Source of the DNA: Dama dama
Lineage: Eukaryota > Chordata > Mammalia > Artiodactyla > Cervidae
DNA: 64,000 nucleotides
Assembly: GCF_033118175.1 (NCBI RefSeq)
Contig: NC_083694.1
Location: forward strand, 33,740,108-33,804,107
Direction of reading: 5' to 3'
Part shown: one piece after another, positions 45,181 to 56,739 of the stretch
Layout: each line of letters opens with the position of its first letter
Position numbering within the stretch: position 1 is the first letter of the stretch
Notes under the pieces: model-generated
The model's input: only the letters and a program-made list of their open reading frames with translations
Database searches by the model: none
What the model was told of the DNA's origin: nothing
Position numbers and translations under genes: made by a program

Positions 45181-45976
45181 TGCTCACTTAACAAACAATG
45201 CAGTTATTAAAATAACTTGGAAAAGTGATGAGCCTATTTAGACAGAGCAGTGGCCCCTTACAAAAGAGAAATTAGAGGCTGCTAAAGAACTTATTGATAC
45301 ACAATTAAAATTAAAACATATTGAGAAATCTTATTCTCCTTGGAATTCTCCCATTTTTGTAATAAAAAAAAAATCCAAAAAATGGCGTCTCTTAACAGAC
45401 CTTCAAAAAGTTAATACATCTTTGAAACCTATCGGTACATTACAACCAGGAATTCCATCACCTACCACTTTTCCTCAAAACTGGCATATTATTATTATAG
45501 ATTTACAAGACTGCTTTTTTACTATGCCTTTACACCCTCTAGACTGAGAAAGATTTGCTTTCTCTCTTCCTTTTCCTAATCATATCGGGCCTCATAAATG
45601 GTATCAATGGACTGTATTGGCTCAAGAAATGATGAATTCTCCCACCATGTGTCAATATTATGTAGACAAGGCCCTTGAACCTGTGAGAAAACAATTTCCT
45701 GACTTTCTTGTTATTCACTATATGGATGATATATTGTTTTCAGCTCCATCTGTTTTAGAAACTCAACATATGTTTGACATAGCTCAACGATGCTTAAAAG
45801 ACTCTGGATTAATTATTGCCCCTGAAAAAATGCAACCTCTACACCTTACCATCTATTGTTAACAGACAACATATTACTCCCCAACTAATACAAATTCGTG
45901 TTGATAAGTTATCAACCTTGAATGATTTTCAAAAACTTTTAGGTGATATAAACTGGATTTGACCCTCTTTAGGCAT
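45176..45976 (+). pseudogene. pol: Provirus pol, N-terminal reverse-transcriptase part, broken
   Basis: One frame from 45176 to 45862 with in-frame TAG 45239 and TGA 45545. It contains the fingers/palm of a retroviral reverse transcriptase: SPWNSPIFVIKK, WRLL.DLQ.VN and the catalytic YMDD box at 45719-45730. A frameshift between about 45826 and 45880 moves the following 'NDFQKLLGDINW' stretch to another frame, and a further TGA follows. The similarity stops near 45976, where BovB sequence begins. Connection, RNase H and integrase are missing. The pol frame is +1 and not -1 relative to pro, so an extra indel lies near the pro/pol overlap. Confidence 0.9.
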
Positions 45977-47292
45977 TGCAATCCCAAAGAATGCTCAAAC
46001 TAGTGCACAATTGCACTCATCTCACACACTAGTAAAGTAATGCTCAACATTCTCCAAGCCAGGCTTCAGCAATACGTGAACCGTGAACTTCCAGATGTTC
46101 AAGCTGGTTTTAGGAAAGGCAGAGGACCCAGAGATCAAATTGCCAACATCCGCTGGATCATTGAAAAAGCAGGAGAGTTCCAGAAAAACATCTATTTCTG
46201 CTTTATTGACTATGCCAAAGCCTTTGACTGTGTGGATCACAATAAACTGTGGAAAATTCTGAAAGAGATGGGAATATCAAACCACCTGACCTGTCTCTTA
46301 AGAAACCTGTATGCAGGTCAGGAAGCAACAGTTAGAACTGGACATGGAACAACAGACTGGTTCCAAATAGGAAAGGAGTACGTCAAGGCTGTATATTGTC
46401 ACCCTGCTTATTTAACTTATATGCAGAGTACATCATGAGAAATGCTGGGCTGGAAGAAGCACAAGCTGGAATCAAGATTGCCGGGAGAAGTATCAATAAC
46501 CTCAGATATGCAGATGACACCACCCTTATGGCAGAAAGTGAAGAGGAACTAAAAAGCCTCTTGCTGAAAGTGAAAGAGGAGAGTGAAAAAGTTGGCTTAA
46601 AGCTCAGCATTCAGAAAACTAAGATCATGGCATCCAGTCCCATCACTTCATGGGAAATAGATGGGGAAACAGTGGAAACAATGCCAGACTTTCTTTTTGG
46701 GGGCTCCAAAATCACTGCAGATGGTGACTGCAGCCATGAAATTAAAAGATGTTTACTCCTTGGAAGGAAAGTTATGACCAACATAGATAGCATAGTAAAA
46801 AGCAGAGACATTACTTTGCCAAGGTCCATCTAGTCAAGGCTATGGTTTTTCCAGTGGTCATGTATGGATGTGAGAGTTGGACTGTGAAGAAAGCTGAGCA
46901 CCGAAAAATTGATGCTTTTGAACTGTGGTATTGGAGAAGACTGTTGAGAGTCCCTTGGACTGCAAGGAGATCCAACCAGTCCATCCTAAAGGAGATCAGT
47001 CCTGGGTGTTCATTGGAAGGACTGATGCTGAAGCTGAAACTCCAATACTTTGGCCACCTCATGTGAAGAGTTGACTCATTGGAAAAGAGCCTGATGCTGG
47101 GAGGGATTGGAGGCAGGAGGAGAAGGGGGCAACAGAGGATGAGATAGCTGGATGGCATCACCGACCCGATGAATTTGAGTTTGAGTAAACTCCGGGAGTT
47201 GGTGATGGACAGGAAGGCCTGGTGTGCTGCGATTCATGGGGTCGCAAAGAGTCGGACACGACTGAGTGACTGAACTGAACTGACTGAACTGA
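45977..47292 (+). mobile_element. BovB LINE inside the provirus, 5'-truncated
   Basis: About 1.3 kb of BovB (RTE clade). The reverse-transcriptase frame runs 46040-46438, 46396-46833 and 46842-47066 in shifting frames, with the catalytic YADD box at 46507-46518. Comparison with the copy at 53357 shows a one-base loss in an A-run near 46372 and a four-base loss near 46822 as two of the breaks. The 3' end is 'gactgaactgaactgactga'. No target duplication can be recognised: the left flank is pol and the right flank is the interior of the 3' LTR. Confidence 0.93.
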
Positions 47293-47762
47293 TATGTTGT
47301 TTTCTGTTTCTCAAGGGCCCTCTTTTCCTTATCAGTTCCTGGAAAACAGGAATGAGCAGAGCTGCACACAGTTCTCAGGACTGAGGTCATGAGATGGAAT
47401 GCATATGTGGATTCCTTTCAGTAACCTTTTACTTTTCTGTAAAACTACTTAGTCATGTTCCTATTTCCAAGACATGGATTGTCTTCTGGCCCTGTGATGA
47501 TTGTTATTCCCCTAGTTACTGTTGTTATGGCCCTATGATGACTGTTATTCCCTTAGTTACTGTTGTTATGCATCTGGTTTCAGTGTTTTTGCTCAACTTT
47601 ATTTTTTGCCTAAAGCTTCCTTGTATAACAATATATAAGCACACGCTGCCATGAATAAAGCACCCTTTTTCATTGGAGTCTTGGGTCCCCTGCATCCTTC
47701 TTTTTGTCGCTTTCTCTTCGTCAACTCCTGTCCCCAGGTCCCGATCTGTAAAGACCATAACA
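47293..47762 (+). repeat. 3' LTR of the provirus, lacking its first 30 or so bp
   Basis: Begins at the base equivalent to 42323 of the 5' LTR and ends in CCATAACA. It has TATATAAG at 47632-47639 and a canonical AATAAA at 47654-47659. It differs from the 5' LTR at about 9% of positions, keeps only four CpGs against 11, and contains a 41-bp tandem duplication in U3 that the 5' LTR does not have. Confidence 0.92.
47488..47569 (+). repeat. 41-bp tandem duplication in U3 of the 3' LTR
   Basis: Copies at 47488-47528 and 47529-47569 differ at about three positions. The 5' LTR has one copy (around 42508-42548). Confidence 0.92.
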
Positions 47763-47768
47763 CTATCA

Positions 47769-48660
47769 GAGAACCAAAAACTTCGAACTAAGACATTATT
47801 GGATGGTTTCCTGTCAGGGTTATGATTGGGGCAAAATTCAAAGGCAGTAGGAAATTCCAAGCATGAGGACCTACAGATAATGTCTCCTTTCAGGCTCAAA
47901 GTCAACTTGCTTCTCCACTGGGGCAGAAAATGCAAACAGAATATGTCAGGTCTGGGGAGATCCTAGAGAACATATCTATTTGTTGTCTCCTCAGAGTTCC
48001 CCTACCCCTTTCCCAGCAATTCCTGATTTCCATATAAAGATCCATGTATTTCAAGGAAAACTCAATCCTGTCTCTGTGCCTGATTCAGAGCAAGGATGAC
48101 TCAAATTAAGTCAATGAATACATTTCACCCCCCAGGCCACTACAATGGATAAGGAGCTGTTCCAGTCAGGACGACTTGCAGAATGGCTGTTGGGAATTCA
48201 GGGTAAACCCATTCTTCTCTTTCCTGATACATGAAGTACCATGTAGTCCTGAGATTTCTAGCCACCATCTTGGGATCAGTCTCAGGATGAAATTGCTATC
48301 AAAAACCAGATCCCTGGTGACACTGTTGAGACATTAAATCAAACCTTATCTGAAGCCACCCCCACTTCTGGAATTTTCCACTTTACTATCCAATATATTT
48401 CCTTTTGTTTTAAGCCAATTTGAATTTGGGCAGCAGATGGTGGGCGGTGGGTGGGGGGTCATTTACAACCTAAAGCCTCCTAAGTGATGCAGTCAGTGGA
48501 ATTATCCAGTGCTTTCTTCTCATTTTACAAATGAGGCTCATGGGGAACTGACACATACAAGGTCAAATAGATGCATAGTTGATGGTTTGCTACTAGAACA
48601 TGAATTTCCTAATTCCTAGTCTGTTCTTTTCTCATAAACTTCTCTGCCCACAAAATTGCA
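47769..48660. other. Unique sequence 3' of the provirus
   Basis: No repeat recognised except a G-rich run near 48437-48460 and an antisense MIR-like core at about 48505-48600 ('cattttacaaatgaggctca'). Confidence 0.4.
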
Positions 48661-48661
48661 T

Positions 48662-48745
48662 GTTGTTTTTATTTAGTTGCTAAGTCATGTCCAACTCTTT
48701 GCAGCCCTATGACTGTAGCCTACCAGCCTCCTCTGCCCATGGGAT
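48662..48745 (-). mobile_element. Bov-tA SINE fragment with (TG)n end
   Basis: Antisense 3' half only, from 'tttagttgctaagtcatgtc' to 'cctctgcccatgggat', running into (TG)n at 48745-48768. Confidence 0.88.
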
Positions 48746-49374
48746 GTGTGTGTGTGTATGTGTGTATAAGCAATATGTATAGAAGAATATGATTTGGGCA
48801 GCTCTGTGACTAATCCAACTTCACCTATCTTTTCCTTTTTCTTCTTTATTGAGAAAATACTTTGTACATCTCACATTCTCTCCCTCTTTCCCTTCTTCCT
48901 TTCTTCCCTTCATCCCTCCTTATTTGTCATGTCACCCTTATTTGAAAGGAGAAAATCCTCTGTCTGTTTCAGCTAAGCATGTGTCAGGCCTAGTGGTTGC
49001 TATGGAAATACTCAGAGAAAATACCTGAAAAGAGATATCAAAGTGAAAAATGATGTTTTCTCCAAGCAAGGAACATAGAGATGAAATGAGTTACCTTACA
49101 AAGCCTTGTACTACCTGCCATTGAAGTATAAACCAGAAAGCTTGCATTTTCTAACCAAATGTTTGGATTTTGTAACGGTGCCAGCAAAATGCCTGCATCC
49201 CAGCACTCTGCTTCCTGAAGACCCAAAGACTAGTCCATGGTCCTGCTCTTTTTTATAATGAAGTATTTCCCCTTGGTAACTTATCTTCCCCCTTATTTTC
49301 AGGAAAATAACAACCTTCCCTATTTCCTGAAAGCACTTACATATAAACTATTTATTCATTTTTAAAATTATCAA

Positions 49375-49475
49375 TTCATTTATTCAAGAATATTTGTTGA
49401 TCACCTGCTATGTGACAGGTACTGTGCTAGGTCCTAGAGATCCAATGGTGAGCAAGACACAAATCATTTTTAAAC
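49375..49475 (-). repeat. MIR/L2-type 3' end, antisense
   Basis: 'caattcatttattcaagaat', 'gctatgtgacaggtactgtg' and 'gagatccaatggtgagcaag'. Confidence 0.7.
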
Positions 49476-49626
49476 AAAAATTAAATTCCTGATAATGTCT
49501 GACCTGTAGAGAGAAGGAAGCAAATGGAACAGTTGTGTTAACCACAGTTTCTTTTCTTAAAAAAAAAAATAGTTCTGAAGTAAATGTGAAAGTTGTTAGC
49601 ATTTGGAAAATTTTAATTGTTGATTT

Positions 49627-49891
49627 GGAGAAGGACATGGCAACCCACTCCAGTACTCTTGCGGAAAATTCCACAGACAGAGGAGCCTGGTAGGCTACAG
49701 TCCATGGGGTTGCGCAGAGTCAGACATGACTTAGCGACTTCACTTTCACTTTTCACTTTCATGCATTGGAGAAGGAAATGGCAAACCCACTCCAGTATTC
49801 TTGCCTGGAGAATCCCAGGGACAGGGGAGTCTGGTGGGCTGCTGTCTATGGGGTTGCACAGAGTCAGATACGACTGAAGTGACTTAGCAGC
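49627..49891 (+). mobile_element. Bov-A2 SINE, dimeric
   Basis: Two monomers with the 'cttcactttcacttttcact' linker. The near-perfect TSD AATTGTTGATT(T/A) is at 49615-49626 and 49892-49903. Confidence 0.94.
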
Positions 49892-49903
49892 AATTGTTGA
49901 TTA

Positions 49904-50615
49904 CATGGGTACTTGTTATGTTTTTCTTTATTATTTCTTCTATTTTTTCAATTAAAAAACAGTTTGTAAGCATAAACAAAAGGTACACTAATAGGACATC
50001 AGACTAAAGTGTGCCGAGGATTGAGGTGGGGTAAATGGGGGGACAGTGAATTTTGATCGTTCTTTCAAGATATTTGACATATAAGAGAGGAGAAAGAGAG
50101 GGTACAAGAAAAATGAGGGTCAAGTCATTTTCTCCCTAATGGCAAAGACTTGAGCAATTTCAAATGCTAATGGGAAGGACCTGATTGAGAGGGAGGGTTT
50201 GAACATGCAGCAGACAGATGGGGAAGTTGTTCCAAAAAGGATAGAGTGGAAGGATTCAAAGCACAGAGGGAGAGGCCAGTGTTAGAATGGACAGTTTGCC
50301 TCTCTTTCCACATCAGAAGCAAGGTTCTGATGCAGTTAAGTTTGTGGTCTTCATGGTTAAAAATTGAGGGTGCTTTGGTTGATGGTTCCATAAGGGACAC
50401 ACACACACACACATAATCTAAACCTTTAGAAAGATCAGAAGTCATTTTGGGAACTGGCTTACTTAGCTCTTCACTGCTAAGCTGAGCAGAATGCCATCTC
50501 ACTACTGAAATCCAGGTTGTCTTGACTTCTGCCCACCCCAGGAATGCTAACTGCTGCTATTAACTTCTCACTGTCGAAAGAGTCCAAAGAATTTTTTTTT
50601 TTTTCTTCTCATCTT
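49904..50615. other. Unique sequence
   Basis: A short (CA)n at 50397-50414 and a T-run at 50591-50604. Reverse-strand open frame at 50167-50502 (111 codons) has no domain. Confidence 0.4.
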
Positions 50616-50619
50616 TACA

Positions 50620-51275
50620 ACAGCTGTCTTGATTCAGGGCTTCTTCATCCTTTATCTAGATTATTTCAACAGCTTCCTCACTGACCTTCCTGTCCCAATC
50701 CAGTTTCCACACTGAAACAAGAATTCTATGGCTAAAACATAATTCTATTAAAAGAATTCCCATGGCTAAAACTGCTCCATAGCTTTTCATTTATTTTGAG
50801 ATGAAGGCCCACCTCCTACAGCCAACACATAAGATACTATGTAACCTGGACCTGGTCTGACCCTGATCTTTTCTCCCTGTACACGTGTTCTCTAAACTGT
50901 ACTAAAAAGCTTACAGTTCCTCCTGTTTCACCATGCCCTCTCTTCTCTGTGGGCTTTACACTAGTTGTCTCCTCTGTCCAGTTCATTTACTTCTACTTCC
51001 TAACTTTTACCTGGATAACTGCTAATTTATTCCTCAGGTCTCCTCTTAGATGTCATTCTTTCAGCAACCTCTCCTGACACCCCAGAACTGAAGTGGCTGC
51101 TTCCTAACAGGGCATCAAAGTCATCTTGGCTATATCCGTCACAGAATTCATCTGTTTCCATCTCACTTTGGATCATATCCATATTTTAAGACAAAATCTT
51201 TGTTAAGTTTACCGCTGTATCCCCAACATTTTGCACAGTCTGGCTTGTAAAATAAACATTTAACAACTATTTGTC
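50620..51275 (+). repeat. L2 LINE, well preserved
   Basis: 'cttcctcactgaccttcctg', 'ctccatagcttttcatttat', 'ctcaggtctcctcttagatg', 'aacctctcctgacaccccag' and the 3' end 'ccccaacattttgcacagtc' follow L2 3' order over 650 bp. 'attctatggctaaaac' is partly duplicated at about 50727-50770. Confidence 0.85.
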
Positions 51276-52213
51276 AGTTAAAAAAAAAGAAAGAGAAGTG
51301 AATGAATGGACTTTTTATAGAAGGTAAAATTGTCATTCAGGATGAGCAAAGACCTTGCCTGAACTCCTTGTCAAGTAAGTGAATAGTAAATCTGAATCTT
51401 GAGTTCTCCCTTCCCCTCCTTTCTCCTCTCCTCTTCCCTCTTTCTTTCTGTTCCCTCCCCTTCTCATTCTCTCTATAATCCCTTACCTTGAAAGACTACC
51501 CACATGGCCAGCCATCCATATGATGATGATTCATAATGACGAAGGTGTGTCTTTTCAGCCTATGGCTCTTTTCAGGGCTCCAAAGTCACATCCAGAAGCC
51601 TAATCAACATTTCCTTTTGAAGAGATCATGGAGATTTCAAGCTTAACACCATTAGACTAATTTCAGCTCTACTTTCAAAACTTTATTGAGTCTGATTGGC
51701 CCAACAAGGAAGAGGCAACTATTCTTGTTCCCAAACAGTATGTTATATACCAGGCAGGGATGAGCACAGAATGATAGGCACAAGGAGGGAAAGTTCCTCA
51801 ACTATGCCAAGGTCAGATATGACCTCCTAAAGAAATGAGATAGAAGAGGATTATTTTTAACACAGCTAACTCTCAGCATTACTCCTCCATCTTTGGATCC
51901 AGAAAGTCCGTTGGTCAATTAACAGCACCGTCTCCTCCTTGGTTGGCAGATGTCCTTGACTTTGAATATAAACATCTGACATTCTAATTTAGACTCCTCC
52001 ACAAGAGCTGGACTGCCATCCTGCTTTGGCACCCAGCTCAGTTCCTCTGTTGCAAGTCCTGACTCCAAAATCCTGTGTGATAATAAAATACGAGCTCATA
52101 GTTTGGAAATAGAGTGTGCATCTGGTGTGGACTGTTGTTTTGGTTTAATTAAGACTTGCTGTTTCCTGAACTCCTGTAATTTCACTTGATGAATTGTATT
52201 AGTTACTTGCTCT
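51276..52213. other. Unique sequence with pyrimidine tract
   Basis: C/T-rich tract at 51406-51475. Nothing else recognised. Confidence 0.4.
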
Positions 52214-52223
52214 GCAGACTTTG

Positions 52224-52493
52224 CAGAGAAGGCAATGGCAACCCACTCCAGTACTCTTGCCTGGACAATCCCATGGACAGAGGAGCCTGGTAGGCTGCAG
52301 TCCATGGGGTCGCTAAGAGTCGAACACGACTGAGCGTCTTCACTTTCACTTTTCACTTTCATTCATTGGAGAAGGAAATGGCAACCCACTCCAGTTTCTT
52401 GTCTGGAGAATCCCAGGGACAAGGGAGGCTGGTGGGCTGCCATCTATGGGGTCAAACAGAGTTGGACATGACTGAAGCAACTTAGCAGCAGCA
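52224..52493 (+). mobile_element. Bov-A2 SINE, dimeric
   Basis: Two monomers with the usual linker and a (CAG)n tail. TSD GCAGACTTTG at 52214-52223 and 52494-52503. Confidence 0.94.
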
Positions 52494-52899
52494 GCAGACT
52501 TTGAACATGAGACATTTATCAGGGGAAATGACTCCTTCTTTCCCCTTTAGAAGTTAACTTCTGGTGCATTTAGAAAAGCAACTGGGTCTGTTTGTTTGGT
52601 TATTATCGATCTCTAGGATTACAAATATCTGATATTTGCTGCTCTGTAGGAAGAAGGGCCTGCCTCTGACATGCATTCAGCACATTCTAATGTGCTCCTA
52701 TGTTCACAGTACAATGAGAGTTATGAAAACAGGTGACACACTCATTACTCTTCTAGAAATTCTCAAACCAGTTCAAGAGACAGATCCGCTGATAAGTTAA
52801 CTAACAGTTTAAGGCAGACCAAGATAAGAGACATAATAGATGTAATTATCCCTGTCATTTGTTTATCCTGGCTCAGTTTACAAAGAAATTCCATGAACA

Positions 52900-53040
52900 T
52901 CACAGCATTTGATCCTCACAAGGGCTCTAAGAGATAGGTGTTATTATCCTCAATTTAGAGTCACAGATAACCAAGGCTCAGAGAGACTAAATGTCTTGCC
53001 CATGTTCCAAAGGCTAATAATTGACACAGGAATCTTTTGA
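52900..53040 (-). repeat. MIR, antisense
   Basis: 'tttgatcctcacaagggctc', 'ataggtgttattatcctcaa' and 'caaggctcagagagactaaa'. Confidence 0.75.
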
Positions 53041-53281
53041 TCCAGCAGAGCACAATGGAAAGACAGAGGAAGGAGAGAAAAACTTAAGTCAAAACAGTAA
53101 GAGAAAGTCTTATGGAGAAGGTATGATCGAAGTTGAGTCTCTACTCTCTGGAATAGAAGTAAAAGGGAAAGGAATTCCAAAGAGGAGAAACTTTTAAGTA
53201 AAGGGATCTGTGGAAGTGGGAAAATAGAAAGCAACCTGAGTAACTAAGACATTCCACTGAAGCTAATGGAACAAACATTTT

Positions 53282-54440
53282 TTCTGGTGGTTCAGTGGTT
53301 ACCACTCTGTTCTTCCAATGCAGGGGGCTCAGATTTGATCCCAGGTCTGGGACCTACTTCAGTGAAGTTCTACTTCTTCTGCTTTATCGACTACACCAAA
53401 GCCTTTGACTGTGTGGGTCACAACAAACTGTGGAAAATTCTTCAAGAGATGGGAATACCAGACCACCTGACCTGCCTCCTGAGAAATCTGTATGCAGGTC
53501 AAGAAGCAACAGTTAGAACTGGACATGGAACAACAGACTGGTTTCAAATAGGAAAAGGAATACATCAAGGCTATATATTGTCACTCTGCTTATTTAATTT
53601 ATATGCAGAGTACATCATGCAAAATGCTGGGCTGGATGAAGCACAAGCTGGAATCAAGATTGTCAGGAGAAATATCAATAGCCTCAGATATGCAGATGAC
53701 ACCACCCCTGTGGCAGAAGAAATAAAGAGCCTCTTGCTGAAAATGAAAGAGGAGAGTGAAAAAGTTGGCTTAAAACTCAACATTCAGAAAGCTAAAATCA
53801 TGGCATCTGGTCCCATCACTTCATGGCAAATAGATGGGGAAACAATGGAAAGAATAAGAGACTTTATTTTTGGGGGTTCCAAAATCACTGCAGATGGTGA
53901 CTGTAGCAATAAAATTCAAAGATGCTTTCTCCTTGGCAGAAAAGCTATGACCAACCTAGATAACATATTAAAAAGCAGAGACATTACTTTGCCAACAAAG
54001 GTCCATCTAGTCAAAGCTATGGTTTTTCCAGTAGTCATGTATGGATGTGAGAGTTGGACTTTAAAGAAAGCTGAGCACCAAAGAATGGGTGCTTTTGCAC
54101 TGTGATGTTGGAAAAGACTCTTGAGAGACCTTTGGACTGCAAAGAGATCAAACCAGTCCATCCTTAAGGAAATCAGTCCTGAATATTGATTGGAAGGACT
54201 GATGCTGAAGCTGAAACTCCAATACTTTTGCCACCTGATGCAAAGAACTGACTTGTTGGAAAAGACCCTGGTTGGATGGCATCACCAACTCAATGCACAT
54301 GAGTTTGAGTAAACTCTGGGAGTTAGTAATGGACAGGGAGGCCTGGCATGCTGCAGTTCATGGGGTCGCAAAGAGTCAGACACAACTGAGCAACTGAACT
54401 CAACTGAACTGGGACCTAAGATCCTGACAGTGCCAAAAAA
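53282..54440 (+). mobile_element. CHR-type SINE split by a BovB
   Basis: Head part 53282-53356 ('ctggtggttcagtggttacc', 'atttgatcccaggtctggga'); the tail part 54409-54440 resumes with 'gggacctaagatcctgacag' and an A-run. The 10-mer CTGGGACCTA occurs on both sides of the inserted BovB. Confidence 0.85.
53357..54408 (+). mobile_element. BovB LINE with long reverse-transcriptase frame
   Basis: About 1.05 kb, 5'-truncated. The open frame that reaches 54105 is BovB from about codon 35 onward, i.e. roughly 240 codons of reverse transcriptase with DYTKAFDCV and the catalytic YADD at 53689-53700. The first 35 or so codons come from the CHR SINE. It has a nine-base in-frame deletion (about 53712) relative to the copy in the provirus. 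A TGG-to-TGA change ends the frame at 54103-54105, and a further deletion lies in 'aaaagaccctggttggatgg'. The endonuclease domain is missing, so the copy is inactive. TSD CTGGGACCTA at 53347-53356 and 54409-54418. Confidence 0.93.
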
Positions 54441-55800
54441 AAAAAAAAGCCATGTAAAATTAATGGAACAAATATAAATTGGATATTATATTAATTACTT
54501 GACATAAACTCAAAAGAAAAATGTTATTACCCAGAAGGATTATGTAGGTTGAGGGGAAAACATAAACACAAAACAAATAAGATTAATACAAGAGAGTACC
54601 TACATAGTAGTCCTACTGGGAAGTATACATAATATAGGAATAGGGCTTTTACTTTTATTTATATTTTAGTTTATTGTTACATTGACTGCAGGGAGGCTGG
54701 GTGGCTTTTAAAGAAATGTGTGAAGATTAAATTGCACTAAAGAAACCAATGTTCTAGGAGATACTAGATATTAATGGGTCTGGAGAATGAGAAAATAGTT
54801 AGAAACTCTGAGTAAGCAGGGTTGCCGGCCTCAACATGCACAGCACGTGTTTACCCAGGGCACGCAGTAGCGAGCAGTAGTGCTGCCTAGCAATGCTTAC
54901 TGGCCTTGAGGAGGGATTGATGGATTTAAGGGAAATAAGGGGAACTTTCCCTGAGAGGTGCTGAGCTGTGCTGACTCACCCACCTTGAAACAAAGGGAGG
55001 AGAGAAACTGCAGGAAGATAGCTCTGGAGCCCAGGTGGGCAGAAATGTAGCACATGTGTACTAACTGAGTCTGATGTGTTCTTGGTCAGGCACTGGCAGG
55101 CAGAGAAACTTGACTTCATTCAATCCTCATATCACATTTTGAAATAGATCAAAAATGGGTCATACATGCGTTTTGCAGGTAGTAAATGCTCTCAGGGAGT
55201 CATATAACATCTCAAAGTCACATCATTAGGCTGCAGCAGAGCTGGAATTCCAAAGTAGGTCTGCTGGTTCTGTAAGGCCCCATCAACTGCATATTCTATT
55301 AAGTTTCATCACAGTTTATTAATTAAAAAAATAAATATGAGGCATATCATACCCAAATTCACAAAATTTGGGGGAATTAAAAGAAGTGTTGTGATCAGAT
55401 GTGGAAGACTGTGTATGTGCATGTATGTGTTGTGTACCTGTGCGTGTGAATGTGTGTAGATGGGGCAGTAACTAGAGGAATATATTTAGCTGAAGAAGGC
55501 TTGTATTTTGTTTTAAAAATGAAAGATAATGAGAGCACATTTGTGTTCTAGTGAGAATAACCAAAGGATGGTTAAAGATTGATGATGGGGACAGTAGGAA
55601 AGCTAAGGAGCCAAGGGGTGGACCCAGAGCACCAATGGGGACAAGGGAGGACATTTTTTCCATCTCAGAGAGGAGAACAAGGTGACAGTCAGGAAAATGC
55701 AGGCACCACATGGTGGCAATTCCAGTGTCCACTTTTATCAAGGTTTGTCCTTATTGTCTTTCAGTCTGTTTGTCATCAATTAACCTTTCCGTGTGCTTGT
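54441..55800. other. Unique sequence
   Basis: Contains a (TG)-rich run around 55410-55460. No element or coding signal that I can support. Confidence 0.4.
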
Positions 55801-56739
55801 TTTCACAGCTTTATTGAGATATACTTAACGTACAATAACTGGTAGGTATTTAAAGTGTATAATTTGATAAATTTTGACTTATATATACATCTCTGAAACC
55901 ATCAACCCAAGCAAGACAATGAACATAACCATCACCAGCTGAGCTGTTCTGTGTCCCTTTGTAATTTCTCCTTCCAGCAAAGATGGGTTTGTTTCCTTTC
56001 TTAATCTGTATACTTGTAATTTCCTTTGACTGCCTTATTGCATTAGCAAAGACATCCATTACTATGTTGAAATGGAGTTATGAGGGGGCATATCCTAGAC
56101 TTGTACCTGATTTTAGCGGGAAAGCTTCAAGTTTGTCACCATCAAGCATGATGTTTAGCTGTAGGGTCTTTTGTAGATAGTTTGATTAAGTTGAGAAAGT
56201 TTCCTGTATTCCTAGTACACTGAGAGTTTTTATCACAATTAGGTATTGAATTTTGAATTTTATAAATGCTTTCTCAGTATCTGCTAATATGATCCTATGA
56301 TTTTCTTTTATAGTCTGTTGATTCAGTGGGCTACGTTAACTGATTTTTGAATATTGAACCTGGGCTAAATCGCACTTGGTTGTACTGTATAACTATTTTT
56401 ATACTTATTTGGATTCAGGATGTTTTCTTCATCTTTAAAGATATGCCTTACTGTTGTTTTGGCATTTATCCTTTTTACAGTTCTTTGAGCTTCCCAAGTC
56501 TGTGGTTTGGTGTCCAACATTAATATGGGAAAAAATTATCAGTTTTGAATATTTCTTCTGTTCCATTTTCTGTTTCCTCTCTTTCTGATATTACCATTTT
56601 ATCTAGGTTATTCCTTTGGGAGTTGTCACACAGTGCTTGGATATTCTTTTCTGTGTTATTTAGTTTCCAAATATTTGGGAATTTCTGCATATCTTTCTGT
56701 TACTGGTTTTGATTTAATTCATTTATAGTCAGAGTACGG

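Larger units (their letters stand above)
42285..47768 (+). mobile_element. Defective class II (betaretrovirus-like) provirus, with its target-site duplication
   Basis: Old endogenous copy in genomic DNA: 5' LTR 42291-42749, primer-binding site, leader, gag, dUTPase/protease and the first half of reverse transcriptase, then a BovB LINE, then a partial 3' LTR to 47762. The 6-bp target duplication is CTAGCA before the 5' LTR and CTATCA after the 3' LTR (one mismatch). Six bases is the length class II elements usually make. RNase H, integrase, env, the polypurine tract and the start of the 3' LTR are absent. Hand alignment of the LTRs gives about 40 differences in 430 positions (about 9%), so the insertion is old. 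Every coding region is broken, so it cannot replicate. Confidence 0.95.

Noticed and set aside
42285..47768. Possibility that the provirus is intact or infectious
   Set aside because: RNase H, integrase and env are absent, gag, pro and pol contain several stops and frameshifts, and the LTRs differ by about 9%.
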